Below the pieces are notes generated by a model. It ran no database searches. It worked only from the letters and a program-made list of their open reading frames with translations, and was not told the origin of the DNA. From assembly GCA_002343505.1 (NCBI GenBank), contig DDQZ01000107.1, positions 1 to 62,374 on the forward strand: 62,374 nucleotides of DNA. Direction: 5' to 3'. Below are positions 47,129-57,147 of this stretch, one piece after another (positions within the stretch are counted from its first letter, which is position 1; every line of letters begins with the position of its first letter). This DNA comes from Verrucomicrobiaceae bacterium UBA2429 (GTDB lineage Bacteria > Verrucomicrobiota > Verrucomicrobiia > Verrucomicrobiales > Verrucomicrobiaceae). A program made the position numbers and the translations under genes.

Positions 47129-48292
47129 TCACACGCCCGTCTCGATCATTTTCGCGAATTCGGCAAAGAAATACTTGGCGTCATTGGGACCGGGCGCGGC
47201 CTCGGGATGATACTGAACGCTGAGAACAGGCGCTTCGCGGTGCCTCATGCCCTCAACGGTTCCGTCGTTGAGGTTGATGTGCGTGACTTCGACATTCGAG
47301 GGCAGGCTGGAGGGATCAATCGCGAAGCCGTGGTTCTGGCTCGTGATGGCGACCTTGCCGGTGCGCAAGTCTTTGACTGGCTGGTTGCCGCCACGATGGC
47401 CAAACTTCAGTTTAAAGGTGCGCCCTCCGTAGGCATGGCCCAGGATTTGATGACCGAGGCAGATGGCAAAAAGAGGTTTTTTGCCAATGAGCGCGCTCAC
47501 CTCCTTGTGGATGTAATCCAGCGCGGCAGGGTCGCCGGGGCCATTGGAGAGAAAGACCCCGTCGGGGTTCCGCGCCAACACCTCCTCCGCGGAGGTGGTG
47601 GACGGCACGACGGTCACACGGAAACCGCTTTGCCGCAGGCCGCGCAGAATGTTGCGCTTGATCCCAAAGTCGAAGGCCACGACATGATGCCTGGCTTCCG
47701 GTAGCGGATGAAAGGCTCCCTCGGGGCCGGCCTCGCGGTTTTGACTCGGACTGGGAATGTCCCAAACCCGGCTTTCCATATCATCAGGATCCCATGTGTA
47801 GGCGGCTCCAGTGGAGACTTCCTTGACGAAGTCGCTGCCGCTCATCGGCGGGCTTTCAGCCGCGACGCGCACCGCCTCCTCGACGCTGCCAATCTCACTG
47901 CTGATGACGGCGCGCATGGCCCCTCGTGTCCGCAAATGGCGGGTGAGGGCGCGCGTGTCCACGCCCTGAATGCCTGGGATGTCCCACTGCCTCAGGTAAT
48001 CATCCAGAGTCCCTGTGCTGCGCCAGTTGCTGGGCACCCCGCACAGTTCCTCGATGACGAAGCCGCGCACATGCGGTTGCGAGCTTTCGGGGTCCAGGTT
48101 GTTGACACCGTAGTTGCCGATCATCGGGTAGGTCATCGCCACGATCTGGCCGCGGTAGGAGGGGTCGGTCAGCACCTCCTGGTAGCCGCTCATGGACGTG
48201 TTGAAGCACGCCTCGCCTGTTCGGCTGCCGGGAGCGCCAAAGGATTCGCCTTCAAAATACCGTCCGTCTTCAAGTGCCAGGATTGCTTTCAT
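47129..48292 (-). CDS. carA: Carbamoyl-phosphate synthase small subunit
   Basis: A 387-residue glutamine amidotransferase subunit that feeds ammonia to CarB for pyrimidine and arginine synthesis. The start at 48292 gives [19 protein letters not shown]; the frame open to 48442 is unlikely coding. [17 protein letters not shown] and [15 protein letters not shown] are in the N-terminal domain; [11 protein letters not shown] holds the nucleophile Cys, and [12 protein letters not shown] the catalytic His/Glu. carB is not in the window. It is divergent from the padR gene, with 197 bp between starts. Confidence 0.96.
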   Translation of the reverse strand: MKAILALEDGRYFEGESFGAPGSRTGEACFNTSMSGYQEVLTDPSYRGQIVAMTYPMIGNYGVNNLDPESSQPHVRGFVIEELCGVPSNWRSTGTLDDYLRQWDIPGIQGVDTRALTRHLRTRGAMRAVISSEIGSVEEAVRVAAESPPMSGSDFVKEVSTGAAYTWDPDDMESRVWDIPSPSQNREAGPEGAFHPLPEARHHVVAFDFGIKRNILRGLRQSGFRVTVVPSTTSAEEVLARNPDGVFLSNGPGDPAALDYIHKEVSALIGKKPLFAICLGHQILGHAYGGRTFKLKFGHRGGNQPVKDLRTGKVAITSQNHGFAIDPSSLPSNVEVTHINLNDGTVEGMRHREAPVLSVQYHPEAAPGPNDAKYFFAEFAKMIETGV

Positions 48293-48489
48293 CAAAAATG
48301 GGAAACTTGCGCACCTAGCGCGCGCGGCGGAAGAATGCAAGCGCGCGGCATCCCCGGCTTTCGTTCGCCCTTCATCGCGCCTTTCCCTCCGCCATGTCGT
48401 GGCTGAAAAAAACGGCGCATTCGCCCGGTGCCGCACGCGCATGAAGATGCCCGCTGGACGAATCCTGCCCGAGGCACTAAATCTCCCTC

Positions 48490-48810
48490 ATGGACCGCAA
48501 GCTCATCAATCGCGAAATCCTGCAATCCTTCTGGAAAATCCACATCCTGCATCATGCCAGCGAAGGCGGGGTGATCGGCCAGTGGATGCTCAAAGAACTG
48601 GCCCATCACGGCTATGAGGTGAGTCCGGGCACGCTTTACCCTCTGCTCAAACGCATGGAGGGCCACGGCTGGCTCAAATCCGAAACAAATCCCGCGCGCC
48701 GCGGGCCAAAAGCGCCGCGCACCTACCTAATCACCGCCGAGGGCAAAAAAGTGCTCAAACTGGTGCGCCAGCAACTCCGCGAACTCGGAGTCGAGGTCGG
48801 CGGGGATTGA
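48490..48810 (+). CDS. PadR family transcriptional regulator
   Basis: A 106-residue winged-helix protein with the PadR pattern SPGTLYPLLKRMEGHGWLKSE, followed by the wing RGPKAPRTYLITAEGKKVL. Length fits the short PadR class that lacks a long C-terminal dimerisation helix. The second residue block FWKIHILHHASEGGVIGQWM is a typical first helix. Its target is unknown; carA lies divergently and dsbD convergently (10 bp between stops). No metabolic ligand can be inferred. Confidence 0.9.
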   Translation: MDRKLINREILQSFWKIHILHHASEGGVIGQWMLKELAHHGYEVSPGTLYPLLKRMEGHGWLKSETNPARRGPKAPRTYLITAEGKKVLKLVRQQLRELGVEVGGD

Positions 48811-48820
48811 CCCGCCGCGA

Positions 48821-50623
48821 TCAAGGAATCCTGCCGAACGCATCGGAGACGTTCTCCACCGTCAGTAATTCCGGCAGCACATGCGGATCTGTTTGTCCGG
48901 GAATGTACAGCACATTCACTGGCACGGCGGCCTTGCCCAGCACGGCCAGCGCCTCGGTGATGCGGGGATCCTCGTTGGTCCAGTCCGCCTTCAGCAACGC
49001 GACTTTTTTTTCCGCGATGAAACGCTGCAGCCCTGCGTCCTTATAGACGCGCTTGTTCACCTGGCAGGTCAGGCACCAGCGCGCGGTATAGTCCACATAC
49101 ACGGCCCTGCCTTCCGCGCGCAGCGTATCCACCAGTTCCGGGGACCACGCCTCCCAGGTCAGACCGTTCTCCGTGGAGGCGCCGCTTGTCACAGGCCCTT
49201 TTTCCACCTGTGGCCAGCCCAGAAACAGCCCGCCGGCCACCGCCGCCAGCGCCAGCACCACCGCGGTCCTGCGTGTGCGCGCGGGCTTGTGCGGCGGGCT
49301 CCAGCGTCCGTAAATCCAGCAGCCCAGCGCCACCACCACGAGACCGAGCAGGGTGAAAAGCAGTGGCTGGCCTTCGATCATGCCGGCGAGCACCCAAACG
49401 AAGTAAGCCACAGTGCCGAACAAAAGGAACGACATGCCCTGCTTGAAACTCTCCATCCACGCGCCGGGACGCGGCAGCGCGGAAACCAGGCCCGGCATCA
49501 GGGAAAGAAGCAGAAACGGACTCGCCAGCCCCAGGCCGATGAAGGTGAACATCAACAGCGCTTCGAGCACCGGCAATGTGACGGCAAATCCCAAAGCCGG
49601 ACCGAGAAAAGGGGCTGAGCACGGAGTGGCCACGACGGTCGCCAGCAAGCCTGAAAAAAACGAGCCGCCCAGCCCCTGACGCGCCTGCAAATCCGCGCCC
49701 ACACCCACCGCTGACGCGCCAATCTCGAAAACTCCCGCCATGTTCAAGGCGAAGACCAGGAAAAAGGCGCACATCGCGAGATTGAACCCGGCTGACTGCA
49801 GCTGAAAGCCCCACGATTTGCCCAGCACCACCACCAGCGATCCCAGCGCCCAGAAGCAAAGCAGAATGCCGAAAGTGTAAGCCAGGCCGTGCAGCAAAAC
49901 ACGCCTCCGGTCCTCCCCGGCTTGCTGCACCACCCCCATGATTTTGATTCCCAGCACCGGAAACACACACGGCATGACATTCAGGATCAATCCACCGATA
50001 AAGGCAAAAACGAGCAACACTCCAAACGACCTGGCGGGCGCGACCGTGGTCTTGTTCTCTGCAGCGGGTGCCATGCTCCTGGCAAATAACTCCCCTGCAG
50101 CCTCATTGAGCACCACCTTGTCCGCCAGCGTGATTGACAGCCGCGCCTCCGCCTTGGCTGGCATGCAGTTCTGCGGATCGCAAGCCAGCGCGTCAACCTT
50201 CACGACGATCTCACCGGTGTCCCCTGCCCTGCCCGCAGGAATGATCCTTGCAGGCAGATGCACCGTGCCGTCGTATCCCTCGCTCGTTTTGCCATCCGTG
50301 GAGGGCACCTCATGCGTCGCCGGCCAGGGCATGTCCTCCACCTTCCATCCATCGGGCAAAGTCCAGATCAGCCTGGTCGGCTTGCCGATCACCTCCGGCG
50401 GCAGCTCCTTGCCATAAGTATGCCAGCCCTCCTCATGCACCAGCCTCACCGCCACCTTGAAAGGCGCCCCGGGCGCGGCCTGCGTGACCTCGGCCACTAG
50501 CCCGGCAGACACCTTGGCCTTCGCGGGAGCCGCGCCAAGATCAATCTGCGCATGAATGGCGGAGGCGCAGAGCAGCAGGCCGGCGAGGGCGGGGAAAAAG
50601 GGCAGTTTGGTCATGGTCGGCAT
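48821..50623 (-). CDS. dsbD: Thiol:disulfide interchange protein DsbD-like
   Basis: A 600-residue membrane protein that carries electrons from cytoplasmic thioredoxin to periplasmic partners. The start at 50623 (MPTMTKLPFF) gives a signal peptide; an in-frame ATG nine bases later or a start at 50674 are alternatives. The N-terminal DsbD-alpha-like domain has a CDPQNC pair. The membrane domain has two conserved Cys motifs, MPCVFPVLGIK and TPCSAPFLGPALG, and about eight helices. The C-terminal thioredoxin domain has WCLTC. All three redox pairs are therefore present. Confidence 0.93.
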   Translation of the reverse strand: MPTMTKLPFFPALAGLLLCASAIHAQIDLGAAPAKAKVSAGLVAEVTQAAPGAPFKVAVRLVHEEGWHTYGKELPPEVIGKPTRLIWTLPDGWKVEDMPWPATHEVPSTDGKTSEGYDGTVHLPARIIPAGRAGDTGEIVVKVDALACDPQNCMPAKAEARLSITLADKVVLNEAAGELFARSMAPAAENKTTVAPARSFGVLLVFAFIGGLILNVMPCVFPVLGIKIMGVVQQAGEDRRRVLLHGLAYTFGILLCFWALGSLVVVLGKSWGFQLQSAGFNLAMCAFFLVFALNMAGVFEIGASAVGVGADLQARQGLGGSFFSGLLATVVATPCSAPFLGPALGFAVTLPVLEALLMFTFIGLGLASPFLLLSLMPGLVSALPRPGAWMESFKQGMSFLLFGTVAYFVWVLAGMIEGQPLLFTLLGLVVVALGCWIYGRWSPPHKPARTRRTAVVLALAAVAGGLFLGWPQVEKGPVTSGASTENGLTWEAWSPELVDTLRAEGRAVYVDYTARWCLTCQVNKRVYKDAGLQRFIAEKKVALLKADWTNEDPRITEALAVLGKAAVPVNVLYIPGQTDPHVLPELLTVENVSDAFGRIP

Positions 50624-50695
50624 ACGAGACACCAACGCGCGCTGTATTCCAAGCCTCGCCTGATGCGATGGCATGGAAACGACATGCCTTCCGCC

Positions 50696-52123
50696 TCACA
50701 CCCCCGCCAGCTTCGGGTTCGCGTGGCCTTCGTTCTGGTCAATGCGCTCGGGGCGGCCTTTGTGGTGATAGACGAGCTGGGTGTGGTCCACGCCGAGCAG
50801 GTGCAGGATGGTGGAGTGGATGTCATGCACATGCATGCGGTCCTCGATGGCGTAGAGGCCGAGATCATCCGTGGCGCCGATGGTCTGGCCGCCTTTCACA
50901 CCGCCGCCGGCCATCCACATGGTGAAGCCGTTCGGGTTGTGGTCGCGCCCGCCGCCCTGCTCGCTCATCGGCGTGCGGCCAAATTCACCGCCCCAGATGA
51001 CGAGCGTTTCATCCAGCAGGCCGCGCTGCTTGAGGTCGCTCAGCAGTCCGGCGATGGGCTTGTCCACCGCGCGGCAGAGTCGGCTGTGATTTTCCTCCAG
51101 GCGGGAATGACTGTCCCACTTGCTGCCAGCGCCGCTGTAGAGCTGCACAAAGCGCACCCCGCGCTCCACAAGGCGGCGCGCGAGCAGGCAGTTGCGGCCA
51201 TAGACGGCGGTCTCGGGTTGGTCCATGCCGTAGAGCGCTTTCGTTGCGGTGCTTTCCTTGTCGAGGTCCACCGCCACAGGCGCGGCGGCCTGCATGGTGT
51301 AGGCCAGCTCATAGGAGCGAATGCGCGCCTCCAGCTCGGTGTTGTCGGCGCGCGTGGCATTGTAGTCGGTGTTGAGCGCGGCCAGCAAGTCCAGCTTGTC
51401 GCGCTGACGCTGCTGGGTGTGGCCCTTGGGGTTGTCGAGGTATTTAATGGGCACGCCCTCGCCGCTGAACTCCACGCCCTGATGCACCGCGGGCATGAAG
51501 CCGCTGCCCCAGTTGCGCACGCCGTTGACCACGGTGCCCTCGCTGTCCTTAATGACGACAAAGCCGGGCAGGTCGTGGTTCTCGCTGCCAAGGCCGTAGT
51601 TCACCCACGCGCCGAGTGATGGACGCCCGCCAAAGATGCTGCCCGTGTTCATCTGGCAGACACCACCCGCGTGGTTGATGCCATCCGACACGCAGGAGTG
51701 AATGACGGCCAGGTCATCCGCATGACGCGCCACGTTTTCGAACCAATCCGAAATCCACAGCCCGCTCTGCCCGTGCCGCTTCCACGCGCGCTTGGACTCG
51801 AGCAAGGGCGCGTCGCTCTCCCCCATGGCGAGCACGGGCACCTTGAAACTCGGCGGCAGTTTTTGACCGTGGATCTGGTTCAGCAGCGGCTTGCGGTCAA
51901 AGGTGTCGAGATGACTCGGCCCGCCCTCCATAAAGCAAAAGATCACGCTCTTGGCTTTGCCAAAACGTGTGGGGATCTTGGCATTCGTGGCCGCTCCGGC
52001 ACTCGGCGCGCCAAGCACCGGCTCGTTCATGAGGGCGGCAAGCGCCACCGCGCCAAAGCCGCCGCCAGCGCGGCTGAGGAACTCACGGCGTGAGGTGGGG
52101 ATGTCGTAGTTGTGGCAGGGCAT
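50696..52123 (-). CDS. DUF1501 family exported protein
   Basis: A 475-residue protein with a twin-arginine signal (SRREFLSRAGGGFGAVALAAL). Sulfatase-superfamily-like blocks are VIFCFMEGGPSHLDTFDRK, HAGGVCQMNTGSIFGGRPS, LLARRLVERGVRF, VIWGGEFGRTPMSEQGGGRDH and TMWMAGGGVKGG. It ends with the PERIDQNEGHANPKL motif usual in this subgroup. It follows the DUF1549 gene at 52255 on the same strand after 131 bp, and is one of two DUF1501 genes bracketing that gene. Confidence 0.94.
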   Translation of the reverse strand: MPCHNYDIPTSRREFLSRAGGGFGAVALAALMNEPVLGAPSAGAATNAKIPTRFGKAKSVIFCFMEGGPSHLDTFDRKPLLNQIHGQKLPPSFKVPVLAMGESDAPLLESKRAWKRHGQSGLWISDWFENVARHADDLAVIHSCVSDGINHAGGVCQMNTGSIFGGRPSLGAWVNYGLGSENHDLPGFVVIKDSEGTVVNGVRNWGSGFMPAVHQGVEFSGEGVPIKYLDNPKGHTQQRQRDKLDLLAALNTDYNATRADNTELEARIRSYELAYTMQAAAPVAVDLDKESTATKALYGMDQPETAVYGRNCLLARRLVERGVRFVQLYSGAGSKWDSHSRLEENHSRLCRAVDKPIAGLLSDLKQRGLLDETLVIWGGEFGRTPMSEQGGGRDHNPNGFTMWMAGGGVKGGQTIGATDDLGLYAIEDRMHVHDIHSTILHLLGVDHTQLVYHHKGRPERIDQNEGHANPKLAGV

Positions 52124-52146
52124 GGTGGGTGTGACGGGGGTTTGTG

Positions 52147-52178
52147 AACCACTAATGAACGCTAATAAGCACGAATGG
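52147..52178. repeat. Short AT-rich degenerate repeat motif
   Basis: The stretch aaccactaatgaacgctaat followed by aagcacgaatgg is built from related ~10-bp units (actaatgaac, gctaataagc, acgaatggtt) and stands out as AT-rich between two GC-rich genes. It resembles dispersed intergenic motifs seen in many environmental bacterial genomes. That comparison is from memory, not a search. Confidence 0.35.
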
Positions 52179-52254
52179 TTTTGGGTGGTTCGGGCGCTGT
52201 GTTTGAAATCGTAATCCGTGTCTTAATCCTCTCCAAAGTCGCAAAACGCCTGTC

Positions 52255-55200
52255 TCAATGCAGATAGAAAAACTCGTTCGCGTTCAGGAGCACATGGCAG
52301 AGATCCACGATGGCCTGACGGCGCGGGTCCAGGGGGACGGCGGGGCTTTCGGCGCTGGACCAGGCGAGGCGCTCGCTAAGGCCGGCTTTGGCGTGCCAGG
52401 TGACGAGCGCGGGGGCTTTCCAGGTCTCGGGCTTGGCGCTGAGAGCGGCATCCGGCAGCAGGCCGCGGGTGATGCGCGCGGCCTCGATGCGGCCGTCCCA
52501 GTGATGGCTCGGCGCGCGCTTGTGGACGCCGCCGATGACGAGATTCGCCGCGCCACGATCCAGCCCCACGCGCACATGATGCGGCACCGCGGAGGTGAGC
52601 ACGGGCGCGTTCGGCTTGTCCACCTGCTGCACGCGGAAAACGACCTCATGCGCCGCGCACGAAACCTTCACGGCGATGTGATACGTCACGCCCAGCTCGA
52701 TGCGCAGGTCCGAGGCCACCGGCTCGTAGGCGATGTTGCGGTTCTCATCCTCGCCCACGAGCTGGATGATCAGGTTGCGCGGCTTGAAGCGCGACTTCTC
52801 ACCTGTGACGCCGATGCTCCAGCCAAAGCTCTCCACATTGTCCTTCCCGCCAGTCCAGTGGGAGGCGATGGTGCGCACGCTGGCGGCGGTGTCTATGCTG
52901 TCGAGCTTCACGATGGCCTCCACGGTGAACTCATCCCCCGTGCGCTCCGCTTCCTGCGCGATGAGCCTCTCACGCGGTGTGTTTTCTTTGAACTCGGCAG
53001 CGCTCTCCACCGGCACCGCCGGGGCGGCGGCGGGCGCGGCTTTTTCCTTCTGCCGCTTCTCGATGAAGGACTCCGCCAGAGTCACCTCCTTGGCCGTGGG
53101 CGCGCGGCCCAGCGCATACTGCCAGGCCTCATCAATCGAATAGACACGCTCCGCCAGCTTGCTCGCGCGGGAGAGCGCCCAGTCGCCATTCACCAGCAGC
53201 AGCGCTTGTGTGGGCGTGGTGGTGCTCTGGCGCTCGGAGGTGCTGGCAAAGCCCGCCGGGGCATCCAGCGCGCGCAGCAGTTCATTCTGCGAGTTGCGCT
53301 TCTTCGTGGTGTAAATGGAGCGGCGCAGGCCGTTGCCATCCGTGGAGGGTCCTCCCGCCGAAAGGTCCAGCTCGCCGCTGGCCGCCAGCATGGCATCACG
53401 CACCTGCTCGGCATCCAGGCGGCGCGGGGTGAAGCGCCACAGATATTTGTTCGCCGGGTCCACCTTGGCCGCCACTTCTGGCACGGGTATGTGCGCCGTC
53501 TGGCGGAAGGTGGCCGAGAGCAATATCTCCCGCTGCAGCGCCTTCAGCTTCCAGCCATCCGCCAGCATCTTTTGCGTCAGGTAGTCCAGCAGCTCAGGGT
53601 GCGTGGGCTGCTCGCCGAGTTTGCCGAAGTCATTCGGCGTCTCCACGATGCCGCGGCCAAACAAATAATGCCACACGCGATTGGTGATCACGCGCGTTGT
53701 GAAGGGATTGTCCTTCCGTGTCAGCCATGCCGCCAGGGCGCTGCGCCGACCGGTGGAGTTCGGCAGCGGTTGGATCTCCGGCGGACCGGGTTGCAGCATC
53801 GTCAGGAAGCCCGGAGGGATGTCTTCCTCGCCCTTGCGGGTTTTCAAAACATTCGGCGGCCCCTTCGGCATCGCGTCCGTGGCGATGAAGGCCGGCAAAA
53901 GCGGCTTCGGCTTGATGGCGTCATGCTTCTTCAGCTCCGCTGCCAGCTCCAGGTAGCGCGCCTTCACCTTCTCATCCTTGATGGACTTCATCGGGTCAAA
54001 GCGCTCCCGCTCATAGGCCATCTGGCGCTCGCAGAAGTAGCTGAACTGCCAGTCCTGCGGCTCGCGCTCCTCGGGCTTCTTGTCCACCATGGCGCGGATG
54101 TCCGCCTGGAAACGCTTGTAGGCGTTCTCGATCGCGCGCTGGATCATCGGCTCCGTGATCGCGTCCATCTCCGCGCGGATGTGCTTCGTCGCCTCCTCCC
54201 ACTTCGCGTTCTCCATGGCAAAGCGCGCCTTTTCCTCCCGCGTCGCCAGCGTCAGGTCATCCCGCCAGCGCACCGGGGTGAAGAAGGCGCGCAGGCGGTA
54301 GTAGTCCTTTTGGAGGATGGGGTCGAACTTGTGGTCATGGCAGCGCGCGCAGCCCATGCTCAGGCCCATGAAGACCTCCCCCGCATTGTCTGTCATGTCT
54401 GTGAGCACCACCTCATACTGCCCGCGCGCGTCGCGCTGATTGTATTCATAGATCGGGTTGCGCAGGTAAGACGTGGCCACCAGCACCTCCGGGTCCTCCG
54501 GTGCCAGCTCATCCCCTGCAAGCTGCTCGCGCACGAACTGATCATACGGCTTGTCCGCATTGAAGCTCCTCACCACATAGTCGCGGTAAGGCCACGCGTG
54601 CGGCCGCAGCGCGTCCTGGTTGTAGCCGTCACTCTCCGCGTAGCGCACCAGGTCCAGCCAATGCTGCGCCCAGCGCTCGCCATAGCGCGGGCTGGCCAGC
54701 AGCTCGTCCACCAGCTTCTCGTAGGCCAGCGGGTCCGTGCTGCTCACAAAAGCCCGCGTCTGCTCAGGCGTCGGCGGCAGGCCGTGCAGGGTGAAATACA
54801 CGCGCCGCACCAGCTCCCGGCGGTCCGCCTCGGGCGCGGGCTTCAGGCCCAGTTCCGCGTGCTTCGCAGCCACGAAGCGGTCAATGTCATTGCGCGCCCA
54901 GCCGCCCTTGACCACCGGCGGCTTCGGATTCGTCAACGGCTGGAAGCTCCAAAACTTCCGGTCCTCCTCCGTGAAGCCGTGCTCGTCCATGGACACCTGC
55001 CGCGCCTCGCTCTCCGGCCAGGGCGCGCCAATTTTCACCCACTGCTCCAGCGCCGCGATCTCCTTCTCCGCCAGCTTCTCCTTCGGCGGCATCTCCAGCT
55101 CCGCGTTGTGATAGCGCACCGCCTCGATGATCAGCGACTTCTCAGGCTCCCCAGGCACCAGCGCCGGCCCCGAGTCCCCGCCCGCCGTCAGGTAGCCGAT

Positions 55201-55395
55201 GTTGTCCACGCGCAGGCCGCCCTTTTGCTTCTTCTCCGCATGGCATTCAAAGCAGCGCTGCACCAGCAGCGGCCGCACCTCGTTTTCAAAGAACTGCATC
55301 CGCGCCCGGTCCGCCTCCGTGGCGGCATGGGCGGAAAGCGCCGCCGCCAGAGCGGGCAGCAGCGGGAGGGGGAAATGCGGGCGTGTGAAAATCAT
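52255..55395 (-). CDS. PSCyt1 / DUF1549 / DUF1553 protein with LamG-like domain
   Basis: A 1046-residue exported protein. The start is set at the ATG of MIFTRPHFPLPLLPALAAAL (55395), a good signal peptide; another in-frame ATG lies 36 bp upstream (55431), and the open frame beyond that is not coding-like. The cytochrome-type domain has CFECH and ends PPKEKLAEKEI. DUF1549 has YFTLHGLPPTPEQ, WLDLVRYAESDGY and GCARCHDHKFDP. DUF1553 has NRVWHYLFGRGIV and RQSTTTPTQALLLVNGD. A LamG-like (concanavalin-type) segment (~812-972) sits near the end, where the 16983 copy has a discoidin-like domain elsewhere. It has DUF1501 genes on both sides. Confidence 0.92.
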   Translation of the reverse strand: MIFTRPHFPLPLLPALAAALSAHAATEADRARMQFFENEVRPLLVQRCFECHAEKKQKGGLRVDNIGYLTAGGDSGPALVPGEPEKSLIIEAVRYHNAELEMPPKEKLAEKEIAALEQWVKIGAPWPESEARQVSMDEHGFTEEDRKFWSFQPLTNPKPPVVKGGWARNDIDRFVAAKHAELGLKPAPEADRRELVRRVYFTLHGLPPTPEQTRAFVSSTDPLAYEKLVDELLASPRYGERWAQHWLDLVRYAESDGYNQDALRPHAWPYRDYVVRSFNADKPYDQFVREQLAGDELAPEDPEVLVATSYLRNPIYEYNQRDARGQYEVVLTDMTDNAGEVFMGLSMGCARCHDHKFDPILQKDYYRLRAFFTPVRWRDDLTLATREEKARFAMENAKWEEATKHIRAEMDAITEPMIQRAIENAYKRFQADIRAMVDKKPEEREPQDWQFSYFCERQMAYERERFDPMKSIKDEKVKARYLELAAELKKHDAIKPKPLLPAFIATDAMPKGPPNVLKTRKGEEDIPPGFLTMLQPGPPEIQPLPNSTGRRSALAAWLTRKDNPFTTRVITNRVWHYLFGRGIVETPNDFGKLGEQPTHPELLDYLTQKMLADGWKLKALQREILLSATFRQTAHIPVPEVAAKVDPANKYLWRFTPRRLDAEQVRDAMLAASGELDLSAGGPSTDGNGLRRSIYTTKKRNSQNELLRALDAPAGFASTSERQSTTTPTQALLLVNGDWALSRASKLAERVYSIDEAWQYALGRAPTAKEVTLAESFIEKRQKEKAAPAAAPAVPVESAAEFKENTPRERLIAQEAERTGDEFTVEAIVKLDSIDTAASVRTIASHWTGGKDNVESFGWSIGVTGEKSRFKPRNLIIQLVGEDENRNIAYEPVASDLRIELGVTYHIAVKVSCAAHEVVFRVQQVDKPNAPVLTSAVPHHVRVGLDRGAANLVIGGVHKRAPSHHWDGRIEAARITRGLLPDAALSAKPETWKAPALVTWHAKAGLSERLAWSSAESPAVPLDPRRQAIVDLCHVLLNANEFFYLH

Positions 55396-55650
55396 GAGGC
55401 GGGAAAGGAAGCCGGAACCTTGAAGCACCATCAGGCGCCAAAGCCCCGGCTTTGGACAAAAAATCACAGCCAGGCGCAAGCGACGCGTGATGTGACGCTG
55501 GGCAAAACCTACGCGCGCGGGCCGGGGAATCTTCGCGCGGGCATCCGCCGGCAAGATTGATGCATGCCACATCGCCCATGCCGCGCCTTGTTGCACGATC
55601 CCCGCACTGCGGATCGTATTGATCTCGCAAATCCCCCCATCTCTCCCCTC

Positions 55651-57105
55651 ATGAACACTCCGCAGGACTGGCACACTTTTGAAACTCGCCGGCGCTTTTT
55701 CGCGCGCGGGAGGAATGTCGTCGGCTATGCCGCCCTCACCTCCCTGCTGGGCGAGGCGCTCACCGGCCGTGCGAATGCCGGCCACGGCCAAGTGACCACC
55801 CATTTCCCCGCCAAGGCCAAGCGCGTCATCTACCTGCACATGGTCGGCGGCCCCTCGCAGATGGACCTCTTCGATTACAAGCCGGAGATGGCCAAATGGT
55901 ATGACAAGGACCTGCCCGAAAGCATCCGCCAGGGCCAGCGCCTCACCACCATGACCAGCGGCCAGGCGCGCTTCCCCATCGCGCCGTCGAAGTTCAGCTT
56001 CGAGCGGCGCGGGCAGTGCGGCATGTGGATGAATGCCGACCTTCTTCCCCACCTCGGCAAAGTGGCCGACGACATCTGCTGGATGCGCTCTCTCCACACC
56101 CAGGCCATCAACCACGAGCCGGCCATCTGCGCCATGCAGACCGGCAACCAGGTCACCGGCCGCCCCTGCCTCGGCTCCTGGGCCTCCTACGGCCTCGGCT
56201 CGGTGAATCAAAACCTGCCCGGCTTCGTCGTGCTCATCGCCACCCCCACCAACCGCGAGCAGGAGCAGGCCGTCTCCCCCCGCCTCTGGTCCAGCGGCTA
56301 CCTCCCCGGCCAGCACGCCGGCGTCTCCTTCCGCAGCAAGGGCGACCCGATCCTTTTCATCAACAACCCCCCCGGCGTGGACGACCGCGTCCGCCGCCGC
56401 ATGCTCGACGGCGTCCAGGCCCTCAACGAGATCGCCTACCAGGAAGTCGGCGACCCCGAGACCCACACCCGCATCCAGCAATACGAAATGGCCTTCCGCA
56501 TGCAGGCCAGCGTGCCGGAGCTGACGGACCTCTCCAAAGAGCCCGGGCACACCTTCAAGCTCTATGGTGAGGAGGCCAAAAAGCCCGGCTCCTTCGCCAA
56601 CAGCGTCCTCATGGCGCGCCGCCTCGCCGAGCGCGGCGTGCGCTTCACCCAGATCTACCACAACAACTGGGACCACCACTCCAACGTCGCCGGCCGCATG
56701 CCCAGCCAGTGCAAGGATGTGGACCAGCCCTGCGCCGCCCTCATCCAGGACCTCAAGCAGCGCGGCATGTTCGAGGACACCCTCATCATCTGGGGCGGCG
56801 AATTCGGACGCACCATCTACAGCCAGGGCGGCCTCTCCAAGGAAAACTACGGGCGCGACCACCATCCCCGCTGCTTCACCATGTGGATGGCCGGCGGCGG
56901 AGCCAAAGGCGGCGCCATTTATGGCGAGACCGACGACTTCAGCTACAACATCGTCAAAGACCCCCTCCACATCAGCGACTTCCACGCCACCGTCCTGCAC
57001 CTGCTCGGCTACAACCACGAGCGCTTCACCTTCAAGTACCAGGGCCTGGACCAGCGCCTCACCGGCGTCGAGCCCGCGAAGGTGGTGAAGGCGCTGGTGG
57101 CGTGA
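55651..57105 (+). CDS. DUF1501 family exported protein
   Basis: A 484-residue protein with a twin-arginine-like start (ETRRRFFARGRNVVGYAAL) from the ATG at 55651. Family blocks are VIYLHMVGGPSQMDLFDYK, AICAMQTGNQVTGRPCLGSW, LMARRLAERGVRFTQIYHNNWDHH, IIWGGEFGRTIYSQGG and MWMAGGGAKGGAIYG. It is transcribed divergently from the DUF1549 gene. The 255-bp gap (55396-55650) should hold both promoters, but no box was clear enough to call. It is a second potential partner for that DUF1549 protein. Confidence 0.94.
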   Translation: MNTPQDWHTFETRRRFFARGRNVVGYAALTSLLGEALTGRANAGHGQVTTHFPAKAKRVIYLHMVGGPSQMDLFDYKPEMAKWYDKDLPESIRQGQRLTTMTSGQARFPIAPSKFSFERRGQCGMWMNADLLPHLGKVADDICWMRSLHTQAINHEPAICAMQTGNQVTGRPCLGSWASYGLGSVNQNLPGFVVLIATPTNREQEQAVSPRLWSSGYLPGQHAGVSFRSKGDPILFINNPPGVDDRVRRRMLDGVQALNEIAYQEVGDPETHTRIQQYEMAFRMQASVPELTDLSKEPGHTFKLYGEEAKKPGSFANSVLMARRLAERGVRFTQIYHNNWDHHSNVAGRMPSQCKDVDQPCAALIQDLKQRGMFEDTLIIWGGEFGRTIYSQGGLSKENYGRDHHPRCFTMWMAGGGAKGGAIYGETDDFSYNIVKDPLHISDFHATVLHLLGYNHERFTFKYQGLDQRLTGVEPAKVVKALVA

Positions 57106-57147
57106 CGCATCCGCCGCGCGTCACGCGGGGCTTTCACACGCGCGCCC

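Noticed and set aside
52258..55560. Very long plus-strand open frame opposite the DUF1549 gene
   Set aside because: Composition is Arg/His/Leu-rich low complexity typical of antisense frames in GC-rich DNA, whereas the minus-strand frame has several recognised domains and CxxCH motifs.
52255..57018. Minus-strand reading of 55396-57018 as an N-terminal extension of the DUF1549 protein
   Set aside because: The extension is the antisense of a clear DUF1501 gene and has no domain of its own. A normal signal peptide begins at 55395.
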